DNA from: Rahnella woolbedingensis
Lineage (GTDB): Bacteria; Pseudomonadota; Gammaproteobacteria; Enterobacterales; Enterobacteriaceae
DNA length: 61,140 nt
Reading direction: 5' to 3'
Assembly (NCBI RefSeq): GCF_003602095.1
Contig: NZ_RAHH01000030.1
Location: forward strand, 1-61,140
The notes beneath the pieces were generated by a model. The model had not been told where the DNA came from. It was given only the letters and a program-made list of their open reading frames with translations, and did not search any database. Positions 45,940-56,014 of this stretch are shown here, one piece after another; position 1 is the first letter of the stretch, and the number at the start of each line of letters is the position of its first letter. The translations under genes were made by a program, and so were the position numbers.

Positions 45940-47124
45940 ATGAAAAAAACTACAACGCATTCTCCCCTCAGCCCGGCGCTGATTATTCTGATGGCCGTTG
46001 CCACCGGGCTTGCCGTCGCCAGTAACTATTACCCGCAGCCGTTGCTGGAAACTATCGCACGCGCGTTCAGTCTTTCAGTCAATCAGGCCGGATTCATCGT
46101 CACCGTGGCACAGCTCGGTTATGCCTGCGGGCTGATGTTTATCGTACCGCTTGGCGATATGTTCGAACGTCGCGGTTTAATCGTGCTGATGACGCTGCTT
46201 TCCGCCGCCGGATTACTGATCACGGCGATGGCGCCAACGCTGACTATCATGCTGGTCGGTACAGCGCTGACCGGGTTGTTCTCGGTCGTAGCGCAGATTC
46301 TGGTGCCGCTGGCGGCCACGCTGGCGGAACCGGAACGTCGCGGTAAAGTGGTCGGGCTGATTATGTCCGGGCTGCTGCTGGGCATTCTGCTGGCGCGGAC
46401 TGTCGCCGGTCTTCTGGCGTCGCTGGGTGGCTGGCGCACCGTTTACTGGGTGGCGAGTGCGCTGATGATCGTGATGGCGCTGGTACTGTGGCGTAAACTG
46501 CCCAAGCATGAGCAGAAAACCGACCTGAATTATCCTCAGCTACTGAAATCCATCTTCACGCTGTTCATCCACACGCCGGTTTTACGCACGCGCGCACTGA
46601 TCGGCATGTTTTGTTTTGCTAACTTCAGTATTTTGTGGACGTCAATGGCGTTCCTGCTGGCAGGTCCGGCGTACAATTATTCCGAAGCGGTGATCGGGCT
46701 GTTCGGGCTGGTGGGTGCAGCCGGCGCGCTGGCGGCTACCCGCGCCGGACATCTGGCAGATAAGGGCAAAGCGCATCTGACCACCACGGCGGGACTGGTT
46801 CTGCTTTTGCTGTCATGGGCTGCGATTGCCTGGGGTCAGCATTCAGTGATTTCGCTGATTATCGGCATTATCGTTTTGGACCTTTCGGTTCAGGGCGTGC
46901 ACATCACCAACCAAAGCGTTATCTATAAAACCATGCCGGAAGCGCGAAACCGCCTGACCGCGGGTTACATGACGACTTACTTTATTGGTGGTGCGGTGGG
47001 TTCGCTGGTCTCGGCATCAGCCTATCAGGCCGCTGGCTGGTATGGGGTGTCGGCAGCAGGCACCATCATGTGTGTGCTGAATTTGCTCGTCTGGCTGAAG
47101 GGATATAAACACAAGCTGGCGTAA
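45940..47124 (+). CDS. ygaY: MFS transporter YgaY (intact)
   Basis: The 394-residue product has twelve predicted membrane helices and the MFS motif GDMFERRGLIVLM. It sits between proX and ygaZ, the position of ygaY in E. coli K-12, where that gene is a pseudogene; here the frame is uninterrupted. Relatives export sugars, drugs or purine analogues; no substrate can be assigned. A perfect 19-bp palindrome in its promoter suggests specific repression. Confidence 0.88.
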   Translation: MKKTTTHSPLSPALIILMAVATGLAVASNYYPQPLLETIARAFSLSVNQAGFIVTVAQLGYACGLMFIVPLGDMFERRGLIVLMTLLSAAGLLITAMAPTLTIMLVGTALTGLFSVVAQILVPLAATLAEPERRGKVVGLIMSGLLLGILLARTVAGLLASLGGWRTVYWVASALMIVMALVLWRKLPKHEQKTDLNYPQLLKSIFTLFIHTPVLRTRALIGMFCFANFSILWTSMAFLLAGPAYNYSEAVIGLFGLVGAAGALAATRAGHLADKGKAHLTTTAGLVLLLLSWAAIAWGQHSVISLIIGIIVLDLSVQGVHITNQSVIYKTMPEARNRLTAGYMTTYFIGGAVGSLVSASAYQAAGWYGVSAAGTIMCVLNLLVWLKGYKHKLA

Positions 47125-47298
47125 TAACGAATGAAATTACATCAGGAGGGAACCATCACCCCTCCTGATTAGCTTGCGAATAATCATATTAGAAATTTAT
47201 TTGAACCAAAGGGTGTTAACAATACTTACAGTCTGGTAATGTTTGCGCCATAAATTATTTGCCGGTACTCATCCGGTTTCACAATGTTTTAAACACTC

Positions 47299-48060
47299 AT
47301 GCAAAGCAACCCAGATCTCGAAGCACCCGACCCCGTCCGTGTTTCAACATTCAAACAAGGCATTACTGATAGCCTGCCCATTGTCATTGGCTATCTGCCC
47401 ATCGCTTTTGCATTTGGCCTTAGTGCCGTAAAACTGGGATTCACCCCAGCTGAAAGTCTCCTGTTTTCCATTCTTATCTATGCTGGCGCCAGTCAGTTTG
47501 TCATCACCGCGCTGCTCAGCGCCGGAATGTCCCTGTGGATTTCTGCCCTTACCGTCATGGCAATGGATGTGCGGCATGTGCTGTACGGTCCGTCGCTGCG
47601 TAACCGTCTGGTGGGAAAACTCAATGGCAAAAAAACCGCACTCTGGGCATTTGGCCTGACAGACGAAGTGTTCGCCGCTGCTACCGCCAAACTTATCCGC
47701 GATAAACGCAGCTGGAGCGAAAACTGGATGTGCGGCATAGCGCTTTCATCCTGGCTCTCATGGGTATCTGGCACGGCGGTAGGTGCGCTGTTTGGTAACG
47801 GGCCGCTGGAAAATTTTCCGGCCATCGAAGCCGCACTCGGCTTTATGTTACCGGCGCTGTTTCTGAGTTTTCTGCTCGCGGCGTTTAAGCGCCAGCAAAG
47901 CATGGTGTTTGTCGCATCGCTGGCCGGTGCGCTGGGCGGACTCCTGTTCTGGTCGATTCCTGCCGCTATCGGCTGCGGTCTGGCCGCCGGTTGCCTTGCC
48001 GCCTTGCTGCAACGCCCTCAATCCCCTTCTGCCACGGAGATAACCTCAGATGAGCACTAA
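47299..48060 (+). CDS. ygaZ: L-valine exporter large subunit YgaZ (AzlC family)
   Basis: The 253-residue inner-membrane protein belongs to the AzlC family and with YgaH exports L-valine and other branched-chain amino acids. Visible family segments: GITDSLPIVIGYLPIAFAFGL, YAGASQFVITALLSAG, MDVRHVLYGPSLR and LTDEVFAAA. It overlaps ygaH by 11 bp. In E. coli this pair is Lrp-controlled and lies just upstream of mprA, as here. Confidence 0.96.
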   Translation: MQSNPDLEAPDPVRVSTFKQGITDSLPIVIGYLPIAFAFGLSAVKLGFTPAESLLFSILIYAGASQFVITALLSAGMSLWISALTVMAMDVRHVLYGPSLRNRLVGKLNGKKTALWAFGLTDEVFAAATAKLIRDKRSWSENWMCGIALSSWLSWVSGTAVGALFGNGPLENFPAIEAALGFMLPALFLSFLLAAFKRQQSMVFVASLAGALGGLLFWSIPAAIGCGLAAGCLAALLQRPQSPSATEITSDEH

Positions 48061-48391
48061 TGTCATTCTGGTCTGTCTGCTCGTCGGCACCGTGAATTAC
48101 CTGTTCCGGTATTTGCCTTTGCGCATGGGCGCAAGGCAGAAAACCGGGCCGAAGAGTGGTCCTCTGTCCCGCGTGCTCGACAGCATCGGCATCGCGTCTA
48201 TCTGCGCGCTGCTGGTGGTTTCAAGTACACCGGAAATTTTGCGTGATCAGCAAAAACTGCTGCCTTCGCTGGCCGGTTTTGTCCTGCTCGCGCTGATTTT
48301 CTGGCGAACCAAAAGCATCATTATTGCCACACTGACCGGTGCCCTGGTGTACGGACTGGTGTTCAAGGTGATGCTGATGACCGCAGGCTGA
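48050..48391 (+). CDS. ygaH: L-valine exporter small subunit YgaH (AzlD family)
   Basis: The 113-residue partner of YgaZ has three to four membrane helices and the AzlD-type NYLFRYLPLRMG near the N-terminus. Its start lies within the 3' end of ygaZ, so expression is coupled. It is followed by the mprA regulatory region. Confidence 0.95.
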   Translation: MSTNVILVCLLVGTVNYLFRYLPLRMGARQKTGPKSGPLSRVLDSIGIASICALLVVSSTPEILRDQQKLLPSLAGFVLLALIFWRTKSIIIATLTGALVYGLVFKVMLMTAG

Positions 48392-48465
48392 AGATCATTT
48401 TTTACCGCAAAACAACAGAATGGCAAACTCTGCCGAATACAGTAAACATCGAATAATTCACTGGA

Positions 48466-48508
48466 GTTATGAATCACACTATTTGCTAAAGAATTGGTGA
48501 TTCATAAC
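48466..48508. promoter_or_regulatory. 12-bp perfect inverted repeat upstream of mprA
   Basis: GTTATGAATCAC (48466-48477) and GTGATTCATAAC (48497-48508) are perfect inverted copies with centres 31 bp apart, about three helical turns. The pair lies 59 bp before the mprA start. It may be the autoregulatory MprA operator of the emr operon; no T-run follows. Confidence 0.5.
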
Positions 48509-48566
48509 ATTGATATTATTAATTACCATCGTTACTATGTCATCTGTAACTAATGAGGCTTCTCAT

Positions 48567-49088
48567 ATGGACAGTTCGTTCGCGCCAATTGAAAACATGT
48601 TAAATTTCCGGGCCAAAAAGCAAAAAGATTTCCCTTATCAGGAAATTCTGCTGACCCGTTTGTGTATGCACATGCAAAGTAAATTGCTTGAAAATCGCAA
48701 TAAAATGCTGAAAGCACAGGGCATTAATGAAACGCTGTTTATGGCGTTACTGACCCTTGATGCGCAGGAAAGCCACAGCATTCAGCCTTCTGAACTAAGC
48801 TCTGCGTTGGGTTCTTCCCGCACTAACGCCACCCGTATTGCGGATGAGCTGGAAAAACGCGGATGGATTGAACGTCGTGAGAGCGATAATGACCGCCGGT
48901 GCCTGCATTTGCACCTGACGGTTGACGGGGAAGCCTTTATCCAGAAGTTACTTCCACCTCAACACAAGAGTCTGCATTTACTCTGGTCAACTTTAGACGC
49001 TGAAGAACAGAAGCAGTTAGAAACACTGACCCGCAAGCTGTTAACTCGCCTTGATCAGATGGATGCAACAGCGCTACAACAATTCTAA
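48567..49088 (+). CDS. mprA: MarR-family repressor of the emr operon
   Basis: MprA (EmrR) represses the emr efflux operon and is released by uncouplers, salicylate and other aromatic compounds. The 173-residue product is nearly identical to E. coli MprA through the winged helix ([45 protein letters not shown]) and the N-terminus [13 protein letters not shown] start at 48567 accordingly; an in-frame ATG at 48510 lies upstream. The outer-membrane factor gene follows after 23 bp. Confidence 0.97.
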   Translation: MDSSFAPIENMLNFRAKKQKDFPYQEILLTRLCMHMQSKLLENRNKMLKAQGINETLFMALLTLDAQESHSIQPSELSSALGSSRTNATRIADELEKRGWIERRESDNDRRCLHLHLTVDGEAFIQKLLPPQHKSLHLLWSTLDAEEQKQLETLTRKLLTRLDQMDATALQQF

Positions 49089-49111
49089 ATTTCTGTTCAG
49101 GTAAACTACAC

Positions 49112-50566
49112 ATGTCACTCCAAGCTCGCTGGAGGCTTACGCCGCTGTTTGCCGTTTTGATTTTGGCCGGCTGCGCCTCCAGTAATAATATTGCTCCTCA
49201 GTCGTCGCTGCTGGATACGCAACAGCTTCACCTGCAGCAGGCAAAGGTCAGCTCCCTGACCCTCGGCCCTCAGTGGTGGCGCAGTCTTAATGACCCGCAA
49301 CTGGATAACCTGATGACCACGACGTTGCAAAACTCGCCGTCGTTGCGTCAGGCCGCCGCTCGCGTGCGCGAAGCACAGAGCGTTATGGGAGAAGCCGATG
49401 CCGCCAATGGCCCTTATCTGGATCTCAATGCCTCGACACGACGCGAACGTATAGCAAAAAATACGATCCCGCCGTTCCTGACAAGTTATCCGGAAGCGCC
49501 AATTTTCGACAGCAGCAACAGCCTCGGGCTGAATTTGAGCTATGAGTTTGACTGGTGGGGTAAATACCGCAATCAGGTGAATGCCGCGAAAGCGCAGGTA
49601 GATTCAGCCCGTGCTGAACAGGCAGAAGCCGCTCTGACGCTGACCAGTTCGGTGGCGTCAGCCTATTATCAGTTGCAGGCCAATCTTGCTTTGCAGGATG
49701 TTTTGCAACATGAAGTGGATAACAACCAGCATCTGGCAGATTTGCGTAAAGCGCAATATCAAGCCGGTGTCTATGGTATTGAGATTCCGCAACAAACCCA
49801 GGCTCAGGCTGACAGCGCCAAACAGCAGCTCATCAATCTGAAATCGCAAACTGAACAGCTGAGACATCAGCTTTCAGCGCTCGCAGGTCGTGGCCCGGAT
49901 GCCATGAACGGGCTGCACGCCGTGGCGCTGCCACCGGCAGAGGCTCTGGCACCGAAAGCGGAACTGACGCTGGATTTACTGGGCAAACGCCCTGACATCG
50001 CAGCACAACGTGATCTGGTCGAATCCTATTCCCAGCGGGTCAGTGCAGCGAAAAAAGAGTTCTATCCAAGCCTTTCCATCAGTGCCTTTGGCGGTCTGAC
50101 GACCACCAACTATGGCGGTACCAGCCCAAATATTCTGTCAGCAGCCAGTGAGGCATGGAATATCGCGCCAGCCATTTCGCTGCCGATTTTCCACGCCGGT
50201 GCACTGCGCTCCAAACTGGGCGAAGAGTCCGCGTTATATGACCAGTCTGTTGAGTCGTATAACCAGACCATCCTGAACGCCATCCAGCAAACTGCGGATG
50301 CCATTACAGTCTCAAAAAGCAGCGCGGAACAATTGCAGCAGGCATCTTCTGCCGCTAAGTCGCTTGATGAGGTGTATCGCGTTTCGGATGCAAGATACAA
50401 CGCTGGCGTCATCGGACGGGATGAGCTGTTGAGCAGCCAGTCAGCGCTCCTGCAACAACAACAGGCGCAACTCAACGCCAGCAGTCAGTTGATGCAGGCA
50501 AAAATCAGTCTCATCCGTGCGCTTGGGGGTGGCTATCAGGCCCCGGCCGCGGACCAAAAATCATAA
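49112..50566 (+). CDS. Outer-membrane efflux lipoprotein (NodT/TolC-type) of the emr operon
   Basis: The 484-residue product has a lipoprotein signal (FAVLILAGCASS, acylated Cys) and two OEP repeats of long alpha helices with coiled-coil character (AAKAQVDSARAEQAEAALTLTSS; QTQAQADSAKQQLINLKSQTEQLRHQLSALAG). This is the RND/MFS outer-membrane factor type. It lies between mprA and emrA, so the pump here has its own exit duct, whereas E. coli EmrAB uses TolC encoded elsewhere. Confidence 0.94.
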   Translation: MSLQARWRLTPLFAVLILAGCASSNNIAPQSSLLDTQQLHLQQAKVSSLTLGPQWWRSLNDPQLDNLMTTTLQNSPSLRQAAARVREAQSVMGEADAANGPYLDLNASTRRERIAKNTIPPFLTSYPEAPIFDSSNSLGLNLSYEFDWWGKYRNQVNAAKAQVDSARAEQAEAALTLTSSVASAYYQLQANLALQDVLQHEVDNNQHLADLRKAQYQAGVYGIEIPQQTQAQADSAKQQLINLKSQTEQLRHQLSALAGRGPDAMNGLHAVALPPAEALAPKAELTLDLLGKRPDIAAQRDLVESYSQRVSAAKKEFYPSLSISAFGGLTTTNYGGTSPNILSAASEAWNIAPAISLPIFHAGALRSKLGEESALYDQSVESYNQTILNAIQQTADAITVSKSSAEQLQQASSAAKSLDEVYRVSDARYNAGVIGRDELLSSQSALLQQQQAQLNASSQLMQAKISLIRALGGGYQAPAADQKS

Positions 50567-50591
50567 TAAAAGACACATTGTGGAGAAGACC

Positions 50592-51767
50592 ATGAGCGCA
50601 AATGCCGAAACTCAGGCAACGCCGCAAGCTCCGAAAAATAAGAAAAAAACGCGTAAAGTCGCTTTGCTCTTGTTAACCGGGATTTTCATTATTATCGCCA
50701 TCGCCTACCTGTTCTACTGGCTGCTGGTGCTGCGTCATTTCGAGTCTACTGACGATGCTTATATCGCAGGTAACCAGGTGCAGATTATGGCGCAGGTGTC
50801 GGGCAGCGTGACCGACGTCAACTTCGACAGCACCGACTTTGTGAAAAAAGGCGACGTGCTGGTGACGATTGACCCGACCGATGCAGAGCAGGCTTTCGAG
50901 CGCTCTAAAACAGCGCTGGCGAACAGCGTGCGTCAGACACATCAGTTAATCATCAACGGCAAGCAGTATCAGGCCAATATCGCGCTGCGTCAGACGCAGC
51001 TGCAACAGGCACAGACTGACCTCAAGCGCCGCATCGTGCTGGGTAATGTTGATGCGATTGGCCGTGAAGAACTGCAACACGCCCGTGACGCCGTCGATAC
51101 CGCGAAAGCGCAATATGATGTCGCCGTTCAGCAATACAACGCCAATCAGGCGATGATTCTGGATACGCCTGTCAATAAACAGCCGCAGGTACTGCAGGCC
51201 GCCGCTCAGGTTCGTGACGCATGGCTCGCCCAGCAACGTACCAAAGTGCGCAGCCCGATTGACGGTTTCGTCTCACGCCGCGCCGTGCAAATCGGCCAGC
51301 AAATCAGCCCGACGACGTCTCTGATGGCAGTCGTTCCGGCTCATCACATCTGGGTCGATGCCAACTTTAAAGAAACCCAGCTGGCAAATATGCGTATTGG
51401 CCAGATGGCGACCGTGGTCAGCGATATGTATGGCGATGATGTGAAATATCACGGCAAAGTTGTGGGTATGGATATGGGCACCGGTGGCGCGTTCTCGCTG
51501 TTACCGGCTCAGAATGCGACAGGTAACTGGATCAAAGTGGTTCAGCGTCTGCCGGTTCGTATCGAACTTAACGATCAGGAAGTGGCAGAACATCCGCTGC
51601 GTATCGGTTTATCAACACTGGTAACCGTTGATACGCAAAACCGTGATGGTCTGGTGCTGGCCGATAAAGTCCGTACCGAACCGTTGTATCAGACTTCAGC
51701 CCTGACGATAGATCTGGCACCGGTCAATGCCATCATTGCAGACGTTATCCATGCTAATGCAGGCTAA
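50592..51767 (+). CDS. emrA: Membrane fusion protein EmrA
   Basis: EmrA bridges EmrB and the outer-membrane factor. The 391-residue product has a basic cytosolic N-terminus, one membrane helix (VALLLLTGIFIIIAIAYLFYWLLVL), a split biotinyl-lipoyl domain (DDAYIAGNQVQIMAQVSGSVTDV and TKVRSPIDGFVSRRAVQIGQ) around a long helical hairpin, and a C-terminal beta-barrel domain. I start at ATG 50592, matching E. coli and preceded by GGAGAAG; the frame is open further upstream within the previous gene. Confidence 0.97.
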   Translation: MSANAETQATPQAPKNKKKTRKVALLLLTGIFIIIAIAYLFYWLLVLRHFESTDDAYIAGNQVQIMAQVSGSVTDVNFDSTDFVKKGDVLVTIDPTDAEQAFERSKTALANSVRQTHQLIINGKQYQANIALRQTQLQQAQTDLKRRIVLGNVDAIGREELQHARDAVDTAKAQYDVAVQQYNANQAMILDTPVNKQPQVLQAAAQVRDAWLAQQRTKVRSPIDGFVSRRAVQIGQQISPTTSLMAVVPAHHIWVDANFKETQLANMRIGQMATVVSDMYGDDVKYHGKVVGMDMGTGGAFSLLPAQNATGNWIKVVQRLPVRIELNDQEVAEHPLRIGLSTLVTVDTQNRDGLVLADKVRTEPLYQTSALTIDLAPVNAIIADVIHANAG

Positions 51768-51784
51768 AATCTCCGGAGGCCTTC

Positions 51785-53320
51785 GTGGCAAATAAACCGC
51801 TGGTAGGCGCCCCGCTGGCCTGGATGACGGTGGCTTTGTCTATGGCCACCTTTATGCAGGTGCTGGACTCGACGATCGCCAACGTGGCGATCCCGACCAT
51901 CGCCGGGAATCTCGGTGCCTCAAACTCACAGGGCACCTGGGTTATCACGTCGTTCGGGGTGGCAAACGCCATCTCGATCCCGATCACCGGCTGGCTGGCA
52001 AAACGTATTGGTGAGGTCAAACTCTTCCTGTGGTCCACGGTGCTGTTTGCGATTGCATCGTGGCTGTGCGGTATGTCCAACAGTCTGGAAATGCTGATCT
52101 TCTTCCGTGTGGTGCAGGGCGTGGTGGCAGGTCCACTGATCCCCCTCTCACAAAGTCTGTTACTCAATAACTATCCGCCGGCCAAGCGAAGTACCGCGCT
52201 CGCGCTCTGGTCGATGACGGTGATCGTCGCCCCGATTTGCGGGCCGATCCTGGGCGGGTATATCAGTGATAACTATCACTGGGGATGGATCTTCTTTATC
52301 AACGTGCCGATCGGTCTTGTGGTGGTATTCCTGACGCTGAAAACGCTGAAAGGACGCGAGACCGCGACGCAGATCAGGCCAATCGACAGTGTGGGGTTAG
52401 TGCTGCTGGTACTGGGCATTGGCGCATTGCAGGTGATGCTCGATCGGGGTAAAGAACTCGACTGGTTTAACTCAACGGAAATTATCGTACTTGCGGCCGT
52501 GGCGGTGGTCGCGCTGTGCTTCCTGGTCGTGTGGGAGCTGACCGATGATCACCCGATAGTCGATCTGTCGCTGTTTAAATCACGAAACTTCACCATAGGT
52601 GTGCTGTGTATTAGCCTGGCCTACATGCTCTACTTCGGCGCAATTGTCTTGCTGCCGCAGTTATTGCAAGAGGTCTATGGGTATACCGCCACCTGGGCCG
52701 GTCTGGCGTCGGCGCCAGTGGGTATTTTGCCAGTGCTGATGTCACCGATTATCGGGCGCTTTGCGCATCGGCTGGATATGCGAAAGCTGGTGACCTTCAG
52801 CTTTATCATGTATGCCTACTGCTTCTTCTGGCGTGCGTATACGTTCGAACCGGGGATGGATTTTGGGGCATCGGCGTGGCCGCAGTTTATTCAGGGCTTC
52901 GCGGTCGGCTGCTTCTTCATGCCGCTGACGACCATTATTCTTTCCGGTTTACCGCCTGAACGCATGGCGGCGGCATCGAGTTTGTCGAACTTTATCCGTA
53001 CGCTGGCAGGCTCGATTGGTACGTCGATCACCACTACTATGTGGTCGAACCGTGAATCGCTGCACCATGCGCAGTTAACGGAAAACATCACGCCGTATAA
53101 TCCGGCAGCGACGCAGACCTATCAGCAGCTCGAAGGTTTGGGCATGAGCCATCAGCAGGCATCAGGCTGGATAGCGAGGGAAATCACCAACCAGGGACTG
53201 ATCATCTCTGCCAATGAAATCTTCTGGTTATCTGGCGGCGCGTTCCTGGTGTTGCTTATTTTAATCTGGTTCGCCCGTCCGCCATTTAGCAGTGGTGGTG
53301 GTGCCGGTGGCGCACACTGA
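51785..53320 (+). CDS. emrB: DHA2-family multidrug MFS transporter EmrB
   Basis: EmrB is the inner-membrane proton antiporter of the tripartite pump, exporting uncouplers, nalidixic acid and other hydrophobic drugs. The 511-residue product has fourteen predicted helices, the DHA2 motif LDSTIANVAIPTIAGNL, and motif GPILGGYISDNYHWGWIFFINVP. The start codon is GTG at 51785, with GGAGG 6 nt upstream, 17 bp after emrA. A strong terminator follows. Confidence 0.97.
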   Translation: MANKPLVGAPLAWMTVALSMATFMQVLDSTIANVAIPTIAGNLGASNSQGTWVITSFGVANAISIPITGWLAKRIGEVKLFLWSTVLFAIASWLCGMSNSLEMLIFFRVVQGVVAGPLIPLSQSLLLNNYPPAKRSTALALWSMTVIVAPICGPILGGYISDNYHWGWIFFINVPIGLVVVFLTLKTLKGRETATQIRPIDSVGLVLLVLGIGALQVMLDRGKELDWFNSTEIIVLAAVAVVALCFLVVWELTDDHPIVDLSLFKSRNFTIGVLCISLAYMLYFGAIVLLPQLLQEVYGYTATWAGLASAPVGILPVLMSPIIGRFAHRLDMRKLVTFSFIMYAYCFFWRAYTFEPGMDFGASAWPQFIQGFAVGCFFMPLTTIILSGLPPERMAAASSLSNFIRTLAGSIGTSITTTMWSNRESLHHAQLTENITPYNPAATQTYQQLEGLGMSHQQASGWIAREITNQGLIISANEIFWLSGGAFLVLLILIWFARPPFSSGGGAGGAH

Positions 53321-53350
53321 TTCAGGCGATTCCTGAATGTCGGAAAGCAA

Positions 53351-53377
53351 AACGGACGCATTAAGCGTCCGTTTTTT
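53351..53377. terminator. Terminator between emrB and yfiF
   Basis: AACGGACGC (53351-53359) pairs with GCGTCCGTT (53365-53373), followed by T residues. The genes converge here, so it may serve both. Confidence 0.88.
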
Positions 53378-53394
53378 ATGGCAAAAACCGGCAA

Positions 53395-54498
53395 TTATGC
53401 CTGGTTCTGACGCCACCATTCTGCCAGCAAAATACCTGATGCAACGGAAACGTTAAGGCTTTCCACTTTACCGGTACCGCCGATAGAGACGCTCAGGTCG
53501 CCCTGCTGCCATGCGCTGTCAGACAGACCATCACTCTCTTCACCCAGCACCAGCACCATTTTGGCCGGTAAGACGGCTTTGCCCAGCGCCGTACCTTTAT
53601 GGCTGGACGTGGTGACGATGGTGTATCCCGCTTTACGGAAGGTTTCCAGCACTTCAAGGAAGTTATCCGCACTGATGGCTTTAACGTGTTCCGCGCCGCC
53701 TTCAGCAGTACGGACTGCCGCGCCAGATTCCAGCTGAGCCGGATCCTGAACCATCATCCCGTTGATACCAAAGTGCGCACAAGAACGCATGATACCGCCG
53801 AGGTTGTGCGGGTTACCGACGTTTTCCAGCGCCAGCACACAGTCTTTCGCCGGAGCAGATTGCAGATAGGTTTCCGCATCCAGACCCTGACGTTTTTTGA
53901 TCAGGAAACACACGCCGCCGTGGTGTTCGGTGCCGGACGCTTTCGCCAGCTCGTCATCTTCAACCACATGATAGGCTTTGCGGTTTGCCGCCATCCAGCG
54001 CAGTGCTTCACGAAAACGCGGTGTTACTGACTGAACAAACCATGCACGGACGATAGCGTCCGGACGGCTGGCGAACAGCGCCTGACAGGCATTTTCGCCA
54101 TATACGCGGGTTTCTTCCTGACGCTGACGACGCAGCTGTTCAGGATCGATAAAGCTTTTGCCGCTGATACCACCGTGATCCGGAACAGATTCATCTGCCG
54201 GCGGACGTGAAACAGTTTTCCACGGCGAAGAGTACGGGCCGTCGTCATCACGTGCCGGACGGCGCGGGCGATCGTCGCCGCGACGCGGAGCCGGGCCGCG
54301 GGAATCACCACGGGAATCGCTGCTACGACGCTCATTGCGGCGGGCATCGTCGGGACGGGAACCCTGGCGAGGTTTATCGCCCGGACGTCCTTTATTGTTA
54401 GAAGGACGTTTATCGTTATTGCGGTTATCGCCGTCGTCGTCACTACGGACGTACATCACTTTGACTTTGCCGTTCTTGCCACTGAATGAATCGTTCAT
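53395..54498 (-). CDS. yfiF: SpoU-family RNA methyltransferase YfiF
   Basis: The 367-residue product has a long disordered Arg/Asp-rich N-terminus (residues 15-95), a SpoU substrate-binding domain ([22 protein letters not shown]) and a knotted SPOUT methyltransferase domain. The three motifs are [32 protein letters not shown] and [16 protein letters not shown]. The RNA target of YfiF is not established. I start at ATG 54498 ([11 protein letters not shown]) as in E. coli; the frame is open to 54510. It is divergent from trxC, the same order as E. coli. Confidence 0.95.
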   Translation of the reverse strand: MNDSFSGKNGKVKVMYVRSDDDGDNRNNDKRPSNNKGRPGDKPRQGSRPDDARRNERRSSDSRGDSRGPAPRRGDDRPRRPARDDDGPYSSPWKTVSRPPADESVPDHGGISGKSFIDPEQLRRQRQEETRVYGENACQALFASRPDAIVRAWFVQSVTPRFREALRWMAANRKAYHVVEDDELAKASGTEHHGGVCFLIKKRQGLDAETYLQSAPAKDCVLALENVGNPHNLGGIMRSCAHFGINGMMVQDPAQLESGAAVRTAEGGAEHVKAISADNFLEVLETFRKAGYTIVTTSSHKGTALGKAVLPAKMVLVLGEESDGLSDSAWQQGDLSVSIGGTGKVESLNVSVASGILLAEWWRQNQA

Positions 54499-54741
54499 TT
54501 TTCTCTCCACCTACGCGCAGGGCGCGAAGATTACCTGATGTCTGTGAGCTAAGCCACAGGCTTTGGACCAAAAGCTTAAAACTATCGTATTCATTGAATA
54601 AACCACGTTGTTTACGTGAGGTGTCGCCCCCATACTTACAACATACAAGTAACATATCAGCCGTTTTATTAACCGTTTTTAGGGTAAAAACGAGTTTGTG
54701 GTTGATGCCCTTCTCACGTTAAGCAATGTAGAGGCTATTTT

Positions 54742-55161
54742 ATGAATACGGTTTGTTCATCATGTCAGGCCACCAACCGCCTGCCTGAGGATCGTATCGA
54801 CGACGGCGCAAAATGCGGCCGCTGCGGTCATGCACTTTTTGAAGGCGATGTGGTTCACGCGACCGCCGCCACCCTGGACAAATACCTGCAAGATGATTTG
54901 CCGGTTGTCATCGATTTCTGGGCGCCGTGGTGTGGCCCTTGCGTTAACTTCGCGCCAATTTTTGAAGATGTGGCTCAGGAACGTGCCGGTAAAATCCGTT
55001 TCATTAAGGTTAATACCGAAGCAGAACCTGAACTGAGCGCGCGGTTCCGTATCCGCAGTATTCCGACCATTATGGTATTTAATGAAGGCAAAATGGTCGA
55101 CATGCTGAGCGGAGCAATGCCTAAGGCACCGTTCAACAACTGGCTCAATGAATCATTGTAA
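54742..55161 (+). CDS. trxC: Thioredoxin 2
   Basis: TrxC is a cytosolic oxidative-stress-induced thioredoxin. The 139-residue product has the N-terminal zinc domain ([11 protein letters not shown] and CGRCGHAL, four Cys) and a thioredoxin fold with active site WAPWCGPC and cis-Pro RSIPTIMVF. The E. coli homologue is controlled by OxyR; an OxyR site was not resolved in the 230-bp upstream gap. A very strong hairpin terminator follows. Confidence 0.97.
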   Translation: MNTVCSSCQATNRLPEDRIDDGAKCGRCGHALFEGDVVHATAATLDKYLQDDLPVVIDFWAPWCGPCVNFAPIFEDVAQERAGKIRFIKVNTEAEPELSARFRIRSIPTIMVFNEGKMVDMLSGAMPKAPFNNWLNESL

Positions 55162-55188
55162 CGCATTAGCCGTTATAAAGCCCTGCCG

Positions 55189-55216
55189 AAGGCCCGTACA
55201 GTACGGGCCTTTTTCT
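55189..55216 (+). terminator. Terminator after trxC
   Basis: AAGGCCCGTAC (55189-55199) and GTACGGGCCTT (55201-55211) are perfect inverted copies around one A, followed by TTTT. Confidence 0.9.
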
Positions 55217-55289
55217 GTTATTCGCAGTTGCCACTTGCCTGTCCTCACCGGGTGATTAGAATAGCCGTTTTTCGTTAACCGGAATGCCT

Positions 55290-55994
55290 ATGTCAGACAA
55301 CGCCGTTCTTCGCCTGCGTGAGCAGCGCTTAGCTCAGTCTACCCGCCCTTTCCTTGCGCGCGGATCCAGGGCCATTCGCTGTCAGACCTGCCTGTTACCC
55401 ACACGTAACTGCATCTGCGCCACACGCGAAATCCATCAGGCCGCCAGCCGTTTTTGTCTGGTGATGTTTGACACTGAGCCGATGAAACCCAGCAATACTG
55501 GCCGGTTAATCGCAGACGTTTTGCCCGATACCCAGGCGTTTCTGTGGTCGCGCACGCAGACTGATCCGGCATTGCTGGAAGCGATTGCCGATCCCGGCCG
55601 TCAGGCTTACGTCGTTTTCCCTGCGTCTTTCGCAACACCGCCGCGTCAGGTATTTACGCAGGTTCCGGCAGGCAGCAAACCGCCTTTATTTATTATGCTC
55701 GACGGCACCTGGAACGAGGCGCGCAAGATGTTTCGTAAAAGCCCGTATCTGGATAATCTGCCGGTGTTCTCCCTGGATGTAAGCGTCAGCTCCGGTTATA
55801 TCCTGCGTGAAGCCTCGCGCCCGGAACTGCATTGCACCGTAGAAGTGGCGGCGGCGTTGCTGGAAAAAGCCGGTGATCTCGACGCATCAGCGGGTCTGTC
55901 AAGGCACTTCACTCATTTCCGTACCCAATATCTGGCCGGAAAACCCCATCATCCGGTGCATCAGCTCACAGCAAAGAACGAAGAAAGCCTCTAG
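55290..55994 (+). CDS. tapT: tRNA-uridine aminocarboxypropyltransferase TapT
   Basis: TapT (YfiP) installs acp3U at position 47 of tRNAs using S-adenosylmethionine. The 234-residue product carries the DTW-domain core FIMLDGTWNEARKMFRKSPYLDNLP, an N-terminal metal-binding CQTCLLPTRNCICA Cys cluster and FDTEPMKPSNTGRLIADVLPDT. ATG 55290 is preceded by GGA at 6 nt; an ATG two codons upstream (55284) is also possible. It lies between trxC and patZ as in E. coli. Confidence 0.95.
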   Translation: MSDNAVLRLREQRLAQSTRPFLARGSRAIRCQTCLLPTRNCICATREIHQAASRFCLVMFDTEPMKPSNTGRLIADVLPDTQAFLWSRTQTDPALLEAIADPGRQAYVVFPASFATPPRQVFTQVPAGSKPPLFIMLDGTWNEARKMFRKSPYLDNLPVFSLDVSVSSGYILREASRPELHCTVEVAAALLEKAGDLDASAGLSRHFTHFRTQYLAGKPHHPVHQLTAKNEESL

Positions 55995-56014
55995 AATCAG
56001 TTCATCAATTAAAT

